15,748 bases of DNA from an uncultured Alistipes sp. (GCA_900549685.1 UROX01000045.1:1-15748); one strand, 5' to 3'. Positions 8,674-15,727 are shown, counted from the first letter of the stretch. The notes: generated from the letters alone by a model not told the origin. Made by a program: numbers and translations.

Positions 8674-10038
8674 ATGGAGTTTAGCAAAATATATTTTCTC
8701 GGCGTGGGCGGAATCGGCATGAGCGCACTGGCCCGCTACTTCGTTCACGAGGGTAAAAAAGTGGCCGGATACGACCGTACGCCCTCGGCGCTGACTGCTG
8801 CGCTGGAGTGCGAGGGCATCGGGGTGACGTACGAGGATTCGGTCGATACGATTCCCGATGAGTTCAAAGACCCTTCCGATACGATGGTCGTCTACACGCC
8901 GGCTCTGCCGTCCGACCACAGGCAGTTGAATTTTTTCCGTTCGGGCGGATTCGAGGTCGTCAAGCGTTCGCGGATGCTGGGCGTCGTCTCCCGCGGCAAG
9001 TATGTGATGGCCGTGGCCGGGACGCATGGTAAGACGACGACGACGACGATGACCGCATGGTTCAACCGTGAGGCTGGCGGCGGTGGCAGCGCTTTTCTGG
9101 GTGGAATTTCCAAGAATTTCGACAGCAACCTCGTGCTCGGTCCGGGCGACCGGCTCGCCGTGGAGGCCGACGAGTTCGACCGTTCGTTCCTGCAGTTGCA
9201 GCCCGACGTGGCCGTCGTCACGGCGGCCGATGCCGACCATCTGGACATATACGGAACGCACGAAGCCGTGCGGGAGGCTTTTTCGGATTTCATCGCCCGG
9301 ATCAAACCGGGCGGGACGCTCGTTATCCGCCGGGGCGTGGACCTTGCCGTCCGCAATGCCGATCTGCGTGTCTTCCGTTATGCTTTCGACGGTCCGGCCG
9401 ATTTCCATGCCGACCGGGTGCGGGTGCTCAACGACGGACGGTATATGTTCGATCTGGTATGTCCCGACCGGACGATCCGGGACTGTACGCTCGGCATTCC
9501 GGGGCGTATCAATGTCGAGAACTGCATCGCTGCGGCAGCCATGCTGTGGGTGGCCGGTTTCGACGAGGAAAAGCTCCGCGGCGCGATGGCTTCGTTCGCC
9601 GGTGTCCGGCGGCGTTTCGATTTCTACATCAACACGCCCCGGCGGATCTATATGGACGACTACGCCCATCACCCCGACGAGCTGCGTGCGGCGATCGAGT
9701 CGGTGCGCGGCATGTTTCCCGGCCGCAGACTTACCGTCGTTTTCCAGCCCCACCTCTATACCCGTACCCGGGATTTCTACCGGGAGTTCGCCGCTTCGCT
9801 GTCGCTTGCCGACGAAGTGCTGCTGCTGCCGATCTATCCGGCTCGCGAGGAACCCATAGAGGGGGTCTGTTCGGACATGATGTTGCCTCTGATTTCCGTT
9901 CCGGCACAGATTGTGGAAAAGGAACGGTTGTTGGAGGAGGTGACGCGGAAAAATCCGGAATTGTTGGTAACTTTCGGTGCCGGAGACATCGACCGTTTCT
10001 GCGAACCCATCGCCGAACGGCTGTCCCTGCTGCCGTAA
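8674..10038 (+). CDS. murC: UDP-N-acetylmuramate--L-alanine ligase (MurC)
   Basis: First Mur ligase of the pathway, joining L-alanine to UDP-MurNAc in the cytoplasm with ATP. The 454-residue product shows the N-terminal dinucleotide-like motif FLGVGGIGMSALA (8-20), the ATP loop AGTHGKTTTTT (115-125), EADEFDRSFL (164-173), ADHLDIYG (187-194), GIPGRINVENCIAAAAM (274-290), DDYAHHPDELRAAI (328-341) and QPHLYTRTRDFY (358-369). AHHP and THGK distinguish it from MurD and MurE and would also fit Mpl, but its length and dcw position favour MurC. The ATG is 2 nt after the murG stop, with A-rich upstream sequence. No murB or ddl follows; the next gene is ftsQ, as usual in this phylum. Confidence 0.96.
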   Translation: MEFSKIYFLGVGGIGMSALARYFVHEGKKVAGYDRTPSALTAALECEGIGVTYEDSVDTIPDEFKDPSDTMVVYTPALPSDHRQLNFFRSGGFEVVKRSRMLGVVSRGKYVMAVAGTHGKTTTTTMTAWFNREAGGGGSAFLGGISKNFDSNLVLGPGDRLAVEADEFDRSFLQLQPDVAVVTAADADHLDIYGTHEAVREAFSDFIARIKPGGTLVIRRGVDLAVRNADLRVFRYAFDGPADFHADRVRVLNDGRYMFDLVCPDRTIRDCTLGIPGRINVENCIAAAAMLWVAGFDEEKLRGAMASFAGVRRRFDFYINTPRRIYMDDYAHHPDELRAAIESVRGMFPGRRLTVVFQPHLYTRTRDFYREFAASLSLADEVLLLPIYPAREEPIEGVCSDMMLPLISVPAQIVEKERLLEEVTRKNPELLVTFGAGDIDRFCEPIAERLSLLP

Positions 10039-10048
10039 TTCCCGTGCC

Positions 10049-10882
10049 GTGAAAAGACCGTTGGCCATAACCCTGAACGTATTGACGTGGACGGCTATTC
10101 TCGTCTACGTGATCGTCGTCTCGCGTTACTCGGGCGAGTGCCGTCGGGAGCGGACGTGTCGCAGCGTCGAGGTGCGGGTGCTCGACAGCGCCGAGCGGAG
10201 GTTCATCACGCCGGCGATGGTCAGGGGTTGGTTCGAGACCGAGAAAGTGCCGTTGGTCGGGCGGGAACTCTCGTCGATCAATACGCTCGAACTCGAATCG
10301 TTGGTCCGCAAACGCGGCTTCGTCAAGACGGCCCGCGTCTATACGTCTTTCGACGGACGGCTCCATGTCGAACTGACCCAGCGGCGGCCCGTGATGCGGA
10401 TGAACAGCATCGAAGGCTATGATTTTTATGTAACCGAGGACGATTGCATCCTGCCGTTACAGAGGCAGTGCGTGGAATATGTGCCTGTGGTGACCGGCCG
10501 TTTCCGCCCTCCCTTCCGCCGGGGATACGTCGGCCCGTTGGATTCGCTGGCCGGAAGCGAGGAAAAAAAAGTGGCGAAAAATTATTCGTTTTTGGTTAAA
10601 CTGATTAATTTTGTGAAATTCGTGGATAATGACGCCTTCTGGAAAGCATTCGTCGTGCAAATCAATGTGGACGACAGCGCTCCGGACGGCGCCGAAGGTC
10701 CTTCCGTAGAGATCGTTCCGCGGGCCGGCAATCAGGTCGTCCGGCTCGGTAGCCTCGACGGTTATCGCGAGAAGCTCGATAAGCTGATGAGCTTTTATCG
10801 CAACGGGGCGGCCTACGAGGGATGGGACCGTTATCGGTATATCGATTTGGATTATAAAGATCAGATTGTCTGCATCAAATAA
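10049..10882 (+). CDS. ftsQ: Cell division protein FtsQ
   Basis: Bitopic membrane protein that links cytoplasmic and periplasmic parts of the divisome. I chose the GTG at 10049 (277 residues, beginning VKRPLAITLN) because it places a short basic tail before a single transmembrane helix at about 5-24 and starts 10 nt after murC. Longer frames begin inside murC. The periplasmic part includes a POTRA-like stretch (about 38-112: RFITPAMVRGWF, then a central KTARVYTSFDGRLHVELTQR segment). The C-terminus RYRYIDLDYKDQIVCIK resembles the end of other Bacteroidota FtsQ. Sequence conservation in this family is low, so the call leans on topology and its place between murC and ftsA. An AT-rich patch with an A8 run lies at about 10562-10630. 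The stop is 1 nt before the ftsA ATG. Confidence 0.85.
   Translation: MKRPLAITLNVLTWTAILVYVIVVSRYSGECRRERTCRSVEVRVLDSAERRFITPAMVRGWFETEKVPLVGRELSSINTLELESLVRKRGFVKTARVYTSFDGRLHVELTQRRPVMRMNSIEGYDFYVTEDDCILPLQRQCVEYVPVVTGRFRPPFRRGYVGPLDSLAGSEEKKVAKNYSFLVKLINFVKFVDNDAFWKAFVVQINVDDSAPDGAEGPSVEIVPRAGNQVVRLGSLDGYREKLDKLMSFYRNGAAYEGWDRYRYIDLDYKDQIVCIK
10591..10613 (+). promoter_or_regulatory. Possible internal promoter for ftsA-ftsZ inside ftsQ
   Basis: TAATTTTG at 10606-10613 matches TAnnTTTG exactly and sits in a conspicuously AT-rich patch (about 10562-10630) of an otherwise GC-rich gene. A TTTG at 10591-10594 is only 11 nt upstream, too close for a normal -33 element. Another perfect -7 match inside ftsZ (12531-12538) shows that such hits occur by chance. 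Transcripts starting here would carry about 265 nt before ftsA. Confidence 0.3.
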
Positions 10883-10883
10883 C

Positions 10884-12344
10884 ATGGAGAGTAAAGTGGA
10901 AAACGGAGATTACATTGTTGCGATAGACTTGGGGACCAATACCGTGGTGACGGTCGTCGGCACGAAAGCCGAGGACGGAAAGATCAGGATTCTGGACCGC
11001 GAGGTCTCCCCCGTACAAGGGATGGGTATGATCCGGGGCGAAATCAAGAACATCGAACTGGTCTCGCGCAGCATCAAGGCGACGGTGGAAGCCATCGAGC
11101 AACGACAGAATATCCGTATCACCGAGGCGTATGCCGGCGTGTCGGGCCAACATGTCCGCAGCGTGAGGCATCCGTATCACGTCTTCGCCAGCCGCGGAGG
11201 CGAAATCCGTCAGGAAGACGTGCAGCGGTTGCACGACAGCATGCGCAATGTCCCCGCTCCCGAAGGAGAGAAGATCCTCCAGATCATTCCGCAGAGCTAT
11301 GTGGTGGACGACGAGGAGGAAACCGACAGCCCCGTGGGTACGTTCGGGAACAAGCTCGCCTCGACGTTCAACATCGTGCTGGGCGATTCGACGGCCATCG
11401 GCCGTGTCGAAATGGCGCTCAAGCGGGTCGGCATCTCTCCGCTGGGACTTTACCTCAATGCCGTGGCTTCGGCCGAAGCCGTTCTGTCCGACGACGAGAA
11501 GGAGGAGGGCGTGGCCGTGGTGGACATCGGCGGCGGAACGACGGACGTGGTCGTGTTCCAGAAGAAAATCGTCCGCCATGTGGGCATCGTCCCCATGGGC
11601 GGTAATGTCATCAACAAGGATATCCGTTCCTACGGGATTCTCGAAAAACATGTCGAGAGTCTTAAAACCCGTTACGGCGGGGCCATGCGCGACAAGGCGC
11701 AGCCCGACAAATACATCACGACGCCCGGCTTGAGCGCCAAGGCGCCCAAGGAGATCTCTTGCCAGAATCTGGCGGCCATCATCGAGGCCCGGATGCTGGA
11801 CATCATCGACTTCGTGATGGAGGAGATCAAGAAATCGGGCTATGGCGACAAGCTGGGGGCCGGTGTGGTGCTGACCGGCGGCGGCGCGCAGTTGCGCGAT
11901 CTGGATGCGCTGTTCAAAAGCTATACGGGACTCGATGTCCGCATCGCGGGTCCCGAAGCTCCGTTCACCGAGGAGAGTCTGGAGTTGGCCGGTACGCCCG
12001 ATATGGCGACCGCAGCAGGTATTCTGGCCAAAGCCATTGCCGAAGGGAAGCCTTCGAAAGTGCAGAAAGCGCGTCCTGTGACGGCGGCTCCGGCGGCCTC
12101 TGCAGGAAGCGATTCGACGGGGGCCTACGGTACGGCACGGTCTGCCGGGGGGGCTGCCAAAATCAACGACCTGTATCGCAGAGGCGCTGCGGCGCGGACC
12201 GAAAACGACCGGCCTGCCGCAGCAGACGATTATACCGATGTGCCGGAAGAACCGGTACGGCGGAAAAAGCCGGGATTTTTCTCGAAGCTGAAAGAAAAAG
12301 TGACCAATATGTTCGACGAAGTGATCGACGACAACGAGATCTGA
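10884..12344 (+). CDS. ftsA: Cell division protein FtsA
   Basis: Actin-like ATPase that anchors FtsZ filaments to the inner membrane and recruits later division proteins. The ATG at 10884 (486 residues) is 1 nt after ftsQ; an upstream TTG at 10866 lies inside ftsQ and is not needed. Actin-fold motifs: phosphate-1 IDLGTNT (14-20), phosphate-2 VVDIGGGTTDVVVF (212-225) and adenosine-binding VLTGGGAQL (329-337). Residues of about 78-160 would form the FtsA-specific 1C subdomain. A low-complexity Ala/Ser/Gly/Arg linker (about 392-458) makes the protein longer than E. coli FtsA (420). It ends in an amphipathic helix GFFSKLKEKVTNMFDEVI (464-481), the expected membrane-targeting sequence. Followed by an 82-nt gap with a hairpin before ftsZ. 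Confidence 0.96.
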   Translation: MESKVENGDYIVAIDLGTNTVVTVVGTKAEDGKIRILDREVSPVQGMGMIRGEIKNIELVSRSIKATVEAIEQRQNIRITEAYAGVSGQHVRSVRHPYHVFASRGGEIRQEDVQRLHDSMRNVPAPEGEKILQIIPQSYVVDDEEETDSPVGTFGNKLASTFNIVLGDSTAIGRVEMALKRVGISPLGLYLNAVASAEAVLSDDEKEEGVAVVDIGGGTTDVVVFQKKIVRHVGIVPMGGNVINKDIRSYGILEKHVESLKTRYGGAMRDKAQPDKYITTPGLSAKAPKEISCQNLAAIIEARMLDIIDFVMEEIKKSGYGDKLGAGVVLTGGGAQLRDLDALFKSYTGLDVRIAGPEAPFTEESLELAGTPDMATAAGILAKAIAEGKPSKVQKARPVTAAPAASAGSDSTGAYGTARSAGGAAKINDLYRRGAAARTENDRPAAADDYTDVPEEPVRRKKPGFFSKLKEKVTNMFDEVIDDNEI

Positions 12345-12358
12345 TGCGTCGGTCGCCG

Positions 12359-12383
12359 TACCCGCGGGCATCGCCTGCGGGTA
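12359..12383 (+). other. Strong RNA hairpin between ftsA and ftsZ
   Basis: Bases 12359-12369 pair with 12373-12383: 11 base pairs including one G-U (12366/12376), closed by a 3-nt ATC loop. The outer arms read TACCCGC and GCGGGTA. No U-run follows, so it is not a standard intrinsic terminator. It could attenuate, protect an mRNA end or mark a processing site between ftsA and ftsZ; that role is inference. Confidence 0.65.
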
Positions 12384-12416
12384 TCGTCTATCGGAATAAA
12401 CGTATAAAAGATAATC

Positions 12417-12421
12417 AAGGA
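12417..12421 (+). promoter_or_regulatory. Shine-Dalgarno-like site of ftsZ
   Basis: AAGGA lies 5 nt before the ftsZ ATG at 12427, a good match in position and sequence. Most genes in this window lack such a site, as is usual in Bacteroidota, so it may help high expression of ftsZ. The region 12384-12426 between hairpin and ATG is AT-rich and likely unstructured. Confidence 0.45.
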
Positions 12422-12426
12422 ACAAG

Positions 12427-13869
12427 ATGCCCGAGGTAGATAAGATCATCGATTTTGAGATTCCCAAGCTCTCTCCGTCCATCATCATGGTGACGGGAGT
12501 GGGAGGCGGCGGCAGCAATGCCGTGAACCATATGTTTGATTTGGAGATTGCGGATGTGTCGTTCATGGTGTGCAACACCGACCCTCAGGCCCTGCGCAAC
12601 AGTCCTGTGCCGGTCAAGGTCCGGTTGGGACAGAACGGACTGGGAGCCGGTAACAATCCCGAAAAGGGACGGCAGGCCGCTCTGGAGAGTCTGGACGAGA
12701 TCGTCGAAATCTATAAACGCGAGGGCACCAAGATGGTGTTCATCACGGCCGGTATGGGCGGCGGCACGGGAACCGGAGCCGCTCCGGTGATTGCCAAGGC
12801 GGCCCGCGAGCTGGGTATCCTGACGGTGGCCATCGTGACGATCCCTTTCAAGACGGAAGGACCCAAACGGATGAAACAGGCCTATCAGGGTATCGACGAA
12901 TTGAGGGAGTGCGTCGATTCGCTGCTGCTCATCAACAACGAGAATATTCAGGAGATCTTCGGCAAGCTGACGCTGACCGAAGCCTTCGGCAAGGCCGACG
13001 ACATTCTGGCGACGGCGGCGAGGGGAATCGCCGAGGTGATTACGCGCGAGAATACGGTGAACGTCGATTTCGCCGATGTGCAGACCGTTATGACCAATAG
13101 CGGCGTAGCGCTGATGGGATCGGGCCGCGCTTCGGGCGAGGACCGGGCCATGACGGTGGCCAACATGGCGCTCGAATCGCCTCTGCTCAACCACAACGAC
13201 ATTGCCGGTGCCAAGAACATTCTCATCAACATCACCTCGGGCGAGGAGGAGATCACGCTCGAGGAGACGTACATGATTACCGAATACATTCAGGAACGTG
13301 CCGGAAACAATGCCGATATTATATGGGGTGCAGGCAAGGATCCTGCGCTGGGTTCCGACATCGAAGTGACGATCATCGCTACGGGATTCGATTACGCGCA
13401 GATGAACATGGTTTCCTACTCGCCTTTGCAGGGTTATAAGGATGCCATGCGCAAGGCGGCCGAACCCGTTCGGCAGGAGGAGTTGCCCGAGGAACAGCCT
13501 TACGAACCCGAACCCGAGCCGGAACCCGAAGTGTCGGGACCGTTCCGCACGCGGATAAAACGTTCTGCGCCGGAACCCGTGCGCGAGGCTCCCAAGCCGT
13601 TCGAGCGTCCGACGGCCCGGCCCATTGCCTCGTCGCAGCCGTCGCCATTCGCTGCGCCGGCGATGCAGCCCGCCATCGAATCCAAGCGCGATCAGGATTC
13701 CGGCATCGATATCGATGCGCTGGAAAACCGGCCTGCATTCGTTCGTCGCAACATCAAGTTCGTCAAGGACAATGCGAACGAAGGCGGCGGCCGCAGTTCG
13801 CGTGTCGTGCTCAAGGACGAGAACGCGTCTTCCGAAAAGCCTCAGTCGAACCATTCGTTGTTCGATTGA
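12427..13869 (+). CDS. ftsZ: Cell division protein FtsZ
   Basis: Tubulin-like GTPase that forms the cytokinetic Z-ring. The 480-residue product has the nucleotide-binding GVGGGGSNAVNHM (24-36), NTDPQAL (50-56), the tubulin signature GMGGGTGTGAAP (109-120), and the T7 catalytic loop NVDFADV (212-218) that completes the GTPase site of the next subunit. The globular part ends near 325. A long variable linker follows (about 325-432), rich in Pro/Glu/Ala/Arg, including a run of alternating P and E near 360-367. A likely conserved C-terminal peptide, ENRPAFVRRNIKF (433-445), would bind FtsA. It is followed by a further 35 residues ending in HSLFD, an unusual layout compared with E. coli, where this peptide is almost terminal. 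The ATG has AAGGA 5 nt upstream. Last gene of the operon. Confidence 0.98.
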   Translation: MPEVDKIIDFEIPKLSPSIIMVTGVGGGGSNAVNHMFDLEIADVSFMVCNTDPQALRNSPVPVKVRLGQNGLGAGNNPEKGRQAALESLDEIVEIYKREGTKMVFITAGMGGGTGTGAAPVIAKAARELGILTVAIVTIPFKTEGPKRMKQAYQGIDELRECVDSLLLINNENIQEIFGKLTLTEAFGKADDILATAARGIAEVITRENTVNVDFADVQTVMTNSGVALMGSGRASGEDRAMTVANMALESPLLNHNDIAGAKNILINITSGEEEITLEETYMITEYIQERAGNNADIIWGAGKDPALGSDIEVTIIATGFDYAQMNMVSYSPLQGYKDAMRKAAEPVRQEELPEEQPYEPEPEPEPEVSGPFRTRIKRSAPEPVREAPKPFERPTARPIASSQPSPFAAPAMQPAIESKRDQDSGIDIDALENRPAFVRRNIKFVKDNANEGGGRSSRVVLKDENASSEKPQSNHSLFD

Positions 13870-13945
13870 TCGGCAGGCGTTTCGACCCTGAGTCGGAGAC
13901 ATCCGTTCCGTCGCCGGACGGGAAACGTTCAGTCTAACCCATAAA

Positions 13946-13990
13946 GACAGGGAGAAAAATTCCGGCGGATTTTTCTCCCTGTCCCGTTTT
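13946..13990 (+). terminator. Strong intrinsic terminator after ftsZ
   Basis: A perfect 15-bp stem (13946-13960 with 13969-13983; arms GACAGGGAGAAAAAT and ATTTTTCTCCCTGTC) has an 8-nt GC-rich loop and is followed, after CCG, by TTTT at 13987-13990. It lies 76 nt after the ftsZ stop and fits the end of the dcw operon. Because of the A-run and T-run in the stem it could also work in the opposite direction. It ends only about 15 nt before the next gene. Confidence 0.85.
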
Positions 13991-14004
13991 CAGTATTTTA
14001 CGTC

Positions 14005-15321
14005 TTGATCGCCTGTTTGTCTCAGTCTGTCGTCTTTTATCCTTTCGGATGGCCCGAGGGTGCGACCCTCGCTGTCGTCGTGCTGTTGCTGATCTGTTCG
14101 GCTCTCGTGTCGGGATCGGAAGCGGCCTTTTTCTCGTTGTCGCCGCGCAATATCGCCCATTTGAAAAATGCGCCGGATCGTAGCAGCCGAGCCATCCTCC
14201 GTCTGTTGGGCCAGCCCGATTATTTGCTCGCTTCGATTCTGATTGCCAACAACCTGGTCAATATCTGTATCGTCATTCTCTCGAACGGGTTGATCGACTC
14301 GCTCATCGACTTCGGCGGAGCGAGCGGAGTGGAGTTTCTGGTCAAGATGGTGATCGTCACGTTCCTGCTGCTGCTTTTCGGAGAGATCATGCCCAAGATT
14401 TTCGCGTCGTACAATCCGTTGCGTATGGCGAGAATCACGGCCCTGCCGCTCTCTTTGCTCGGTCGTCTGTTCCGACCTCTGTCGTGGCTGCTGATCCGTT
14501 CGGGGAGCTATATCAACGAAAGCGTGGCCAAGAAAAAAGTGAACATCTCGATCGACGAGCTTTCCAATGCCATCGAAATGACCTCGGACCAGTCGGCCGA
14601 GGAGAAACAGATGCTTTCGGGTATCGTCGATTTCGTGCATACGGAGGTGGTCGAGATTATGAAACCCCGGATCGATGTCGTCGCGCTCGATATGCGGGAC
14701 GGATTCGACCGTGTGCGGGAAGTCATCATCGCATCGGGCTTTTCGCGGATTCCGGTCTACGAAGAGAGTCTGGACAATGTCAAGGGCGTCCTCTATGTCA
14801 AGGACCTGCTGCCTTATGTCTCGCATGACGCTACATTCGAGTGGCGGAACCTGATCCGCAAGCCCTATTTCGTTCCGGAACATAAGAAAATCAACGAGTT
14901 GCTCGAAGAGTTCCAGACACATAAAATCCATATGGCCATCGTCGTGGACGAATACGGATCGACGCTGGGACTGGTCTCGCTCGAAGATATTCTCGAGGAG
15001 ATCGTGGGCGAAATATCGGATGAATCCGATGTCGAACAGTCTTTCTACTCGAAGCTCGCACCGAATGTCTATCTGTTCGACGGCAAAACCCATTTGAACG
15101 ATTTGCTGAAGGTCCTCGGTCTCGACGACGATTATCTGGACGAGGTGAAAGGCGAAGCCGAGACGGTGGCGGGATTGATGCTCGAGATACGGAAAGATTT
15201 TCTGCGACAGGGCGAACGGCTTTCGTATCGGGACCTGAAGCTCAAGGTCGAAGCCGTGGCCGGACGCCGGATCGACAAGATCGAAGTGACGTTCGGGCCG
15301 ACGCCTCCCGCGGAGGCTTAG
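14005..15321 (+). CDS. gldE: GldE-like membrane protein (CNNM/DUF21 + CBS pair + CorC/HlyC C-terminal domain)
   Basis: Inner-membrane protein of the CNNM/CorC group; relatives are implicated in Mg2+/Co2+ handling, and GldE of Flavobacterium is needed for gliding. Order of parts in 438 residues: hydrophobic DUF21 region with LICSALVSGSEAAFFSLSP (29-47) and LLLFGEIMPKI (122-132); linker ISIDELSNAIEM (181-192) and EEKQMLSGIVDF (199-210); two CBS motifs (about 215-270 with MKPRIDVVAL and SRIPVYEE, and 278-335 with VVDEYGSTLGLVSLEDILEE); CorC/HlyC domain (about 348-430). SEEKQ-, PEHKK- and YSKL-type details resemble GldE more than general hemolysin-like proteins. No ATG exists in frame near the start: the frame opens after a stop at 13942-13944, and TTG at 14005 (or 14017) is the best start. 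Whether this organism glides cannot be told. Confidence 0.88.
   Translation: MIACLSQSVVFYPFGWPEGATLAVVVLLLICSALVSGSEAAFFSLSPRNIAHLKNAPDRSSRAILRLLGQPDYLLASILIANNLVNICIVILSNGLIDSLIDFGGASGVEFLVKMVIVTFLLLLFGEIMPKIFASYNPLRMARITALPLSLLGRLFRPLSWLLIRSGSYINESVAKKKVNISIDELSNAIEMTSDQSAEEKQMLSGIVDFVHTEVVEIMKPRIDVVALDMRDGFDRVREVIIASGFSRIPVYEESLDNVKGVLYVKDLLPYVSHDATFEWRNLIRKPYFVPEHKKINELLEEFQTHKIHMAIVVDEYGSTLGLVSLEDILEEIVGEISDESDVEQSFYSKLAPNVYLFDGKTHLNDLLKVLGLDDDYLDEVKGEAETVAGLMLEIRKDFLRQGERLSYRDLKLKVEAVAGRRIDKIEVTFGPTPPAEA
15303..15317 (+). other. Small hairpin at the end of gldE
   Basis: GCCTCC (15303-15308) and GGAGGC (15312-15317) form a perfect 6-bp stem with a 3-nt loop, ending just before the TAG stop at 15319-15321. 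There is no T-run after it, so it is at best a weak terminator and may simply reflect GC-rich coding sequence for the last residues. Confidence 0.25.
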
Positions 15322-15384
15322 TCGGTGTTCGCTTGCCGCGCCGTGACGGGCGGGGCGGCGTGTGTTGGGGCCCTTTCGGGGCCG

Positions 15385-15408
15385 GAAACAGAAACAGAAA
15401 CAGAAACC
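15385..15408 (+). repeat. Short tandem repeat (GAAACA) x4
   Basis: Three perfect copies of GAAACA (15385-15402) are followed by a fourth with one change (GAAACC, 15403-15408). It lies in the non-coding stretch after gldE, directly after a small GC-rich hairpin. Such 6-nt repeats can vary in copy number by slippage. Because 6 is a multiple of 3, a change would not shift a frame if the region were translated. Confidence 0.8.
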
Positions 15409-15692
15409 GGGCGCTCGCCAGGGGCGCTATCATAGTATTCGAGGTATCTTCATGTCGAGGAACGGGCCGTTCGATCGAAATCCATGCGATGTTTCCGGAG
15501 CCGGTCGAACGGGCGATGGCAGAGCGGATGCGCCGGTTGTCTGTGCGCATGCGAAAAACTCGTTGTCTGAAAATTCGTCTCGCCTTGTCCGGGGACGAAA
15601 CCTTTGTCCGGGCTGAGTGTGCGGACCGAGAGGCTTACCTTGTTCCGGGCAGCTGTATGAAGCCTTTCGTCCGGTTCCGGGCTGCTTCGGAC

Positions 15693-15702
15693 TACATTTT
15701 TG
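15693..15702 (+). promoter_or_regulatory. Possible promoter -7 element of the next gene
   Basis: TACATTTTTG resembles the Bacteroidota TAnnTTTG(C) element but with two extra T residues; read as TACATTTT it has one mismatch. It is followed by CAGGG and lies 25 nt before an ATG at 15728. No well-spaced TTTG -33 element was found (TTTC at 15665-15668 is 24 nt upstream). Confidence 0.35.
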
Positions 15703-15727
15703 CAGGGCGAATTGGGAGATGCGGAAT

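Larger units (their letters stand above)
2047..13990 (+). other. dcw operon murE-mraY-murD-ftsW-murG-murC-ftsQ-ftsA-ftsZ
   Basis: Nine co-directional genes are bounded by a promoter-like element upstream of murE and a strong terminator-like hairpin after ftsZ. Gaps are 42 nt (murE/mraY), 2 (mraY/murD), 12 (murD/ftsW), 55 (ftsW/murG), 2 (murG/murC), 10 (murC/ftsQ), 1 (ftsQ/ftsA) and 82 (ftsA/ftsZ). The very short gaps suggest translational coupling. The gene order is the conserved Bacteroidota dcw order, which lacks murB and ddl between murC and ftsQ. The first four genes usual in this phylum (mraZ, rsmH, ftsL, ftsI) are missing from this place. Confidence 0.8.
15322..15727. other. Roughly 400-nt stretch without a convincing gene
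   Basis: Between the gldE stop and the window's last ATG no frame on either strand gives a recognisable protein. One + frame is open from before the gldE stop through to the window end, with a possible ATG at 15489. Its product is Arg- and Cys-rich and looks like out-of-frame GC-rich sequence. The stretch holds a short GC hairpin (GGCCC 15369-15373 with GGGCC 15379-15383), a GAAACA tandem repeat and a possible promoter near its end. It could be a plain intergenic region or contain a decayed gene or small RNA; none can be supported. Confidence 0.5.

Noticed and set aside
9977..10048. Longer ftsQ starting inside murC
   Set aside because: The extra 24 residues are out-of-frame murC sequence; GTG at 10049 gives the normal basic tail and transmembrane helix.
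8461..10068. 535-codon open frame on the - strand opposite murC and the end of murG
   Set aside because: Shadow frame; low-complexity His/Arg/Gln-rich product with no motif.
10866..10883. TTG at 10866 as ftsA start
   Set aside because: It lies inside ftsQ; ATG at 10884 is directly after the ftsQ stop and close to the conserved IDLGTNT motif.
12531..12538. TATGTTTG, a perfect TAnnTTTG match inside ftsZ
   Set aside because: It encodes conserved FtsZ residues in ordinary GC-rich coding sequence and has no AT-rich context, so it is likely chance. It also warns against over-reading single -7 matches.
10875..12578. 567-codon open frame on the - strand opposite ftsA and the start of ftsZ
   Set aside because: Shadow frame opposite a strongly conserved FtsA; no recognisable product.
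12415..13902. 495-codon open frame on the - strand opposite ftsZ
   Set aside because: Shadow frame opposite a strongly conserved FtsZ.
15242..15550. 102-codon - strand frame overlapping the gldE 3' end
   Set aside because: The second half is made of repeat and gldE antisense; no motif and an implausible composition.
15362..15616. 84-codon + frame after gldE (begins MLGPFRGRK)
   Set aside because: The start overlaps the GC hairpin and GAAACA repeat, the product is low-complexity and Arg/Lys/Gln-rich, and no family resemblance is visible.
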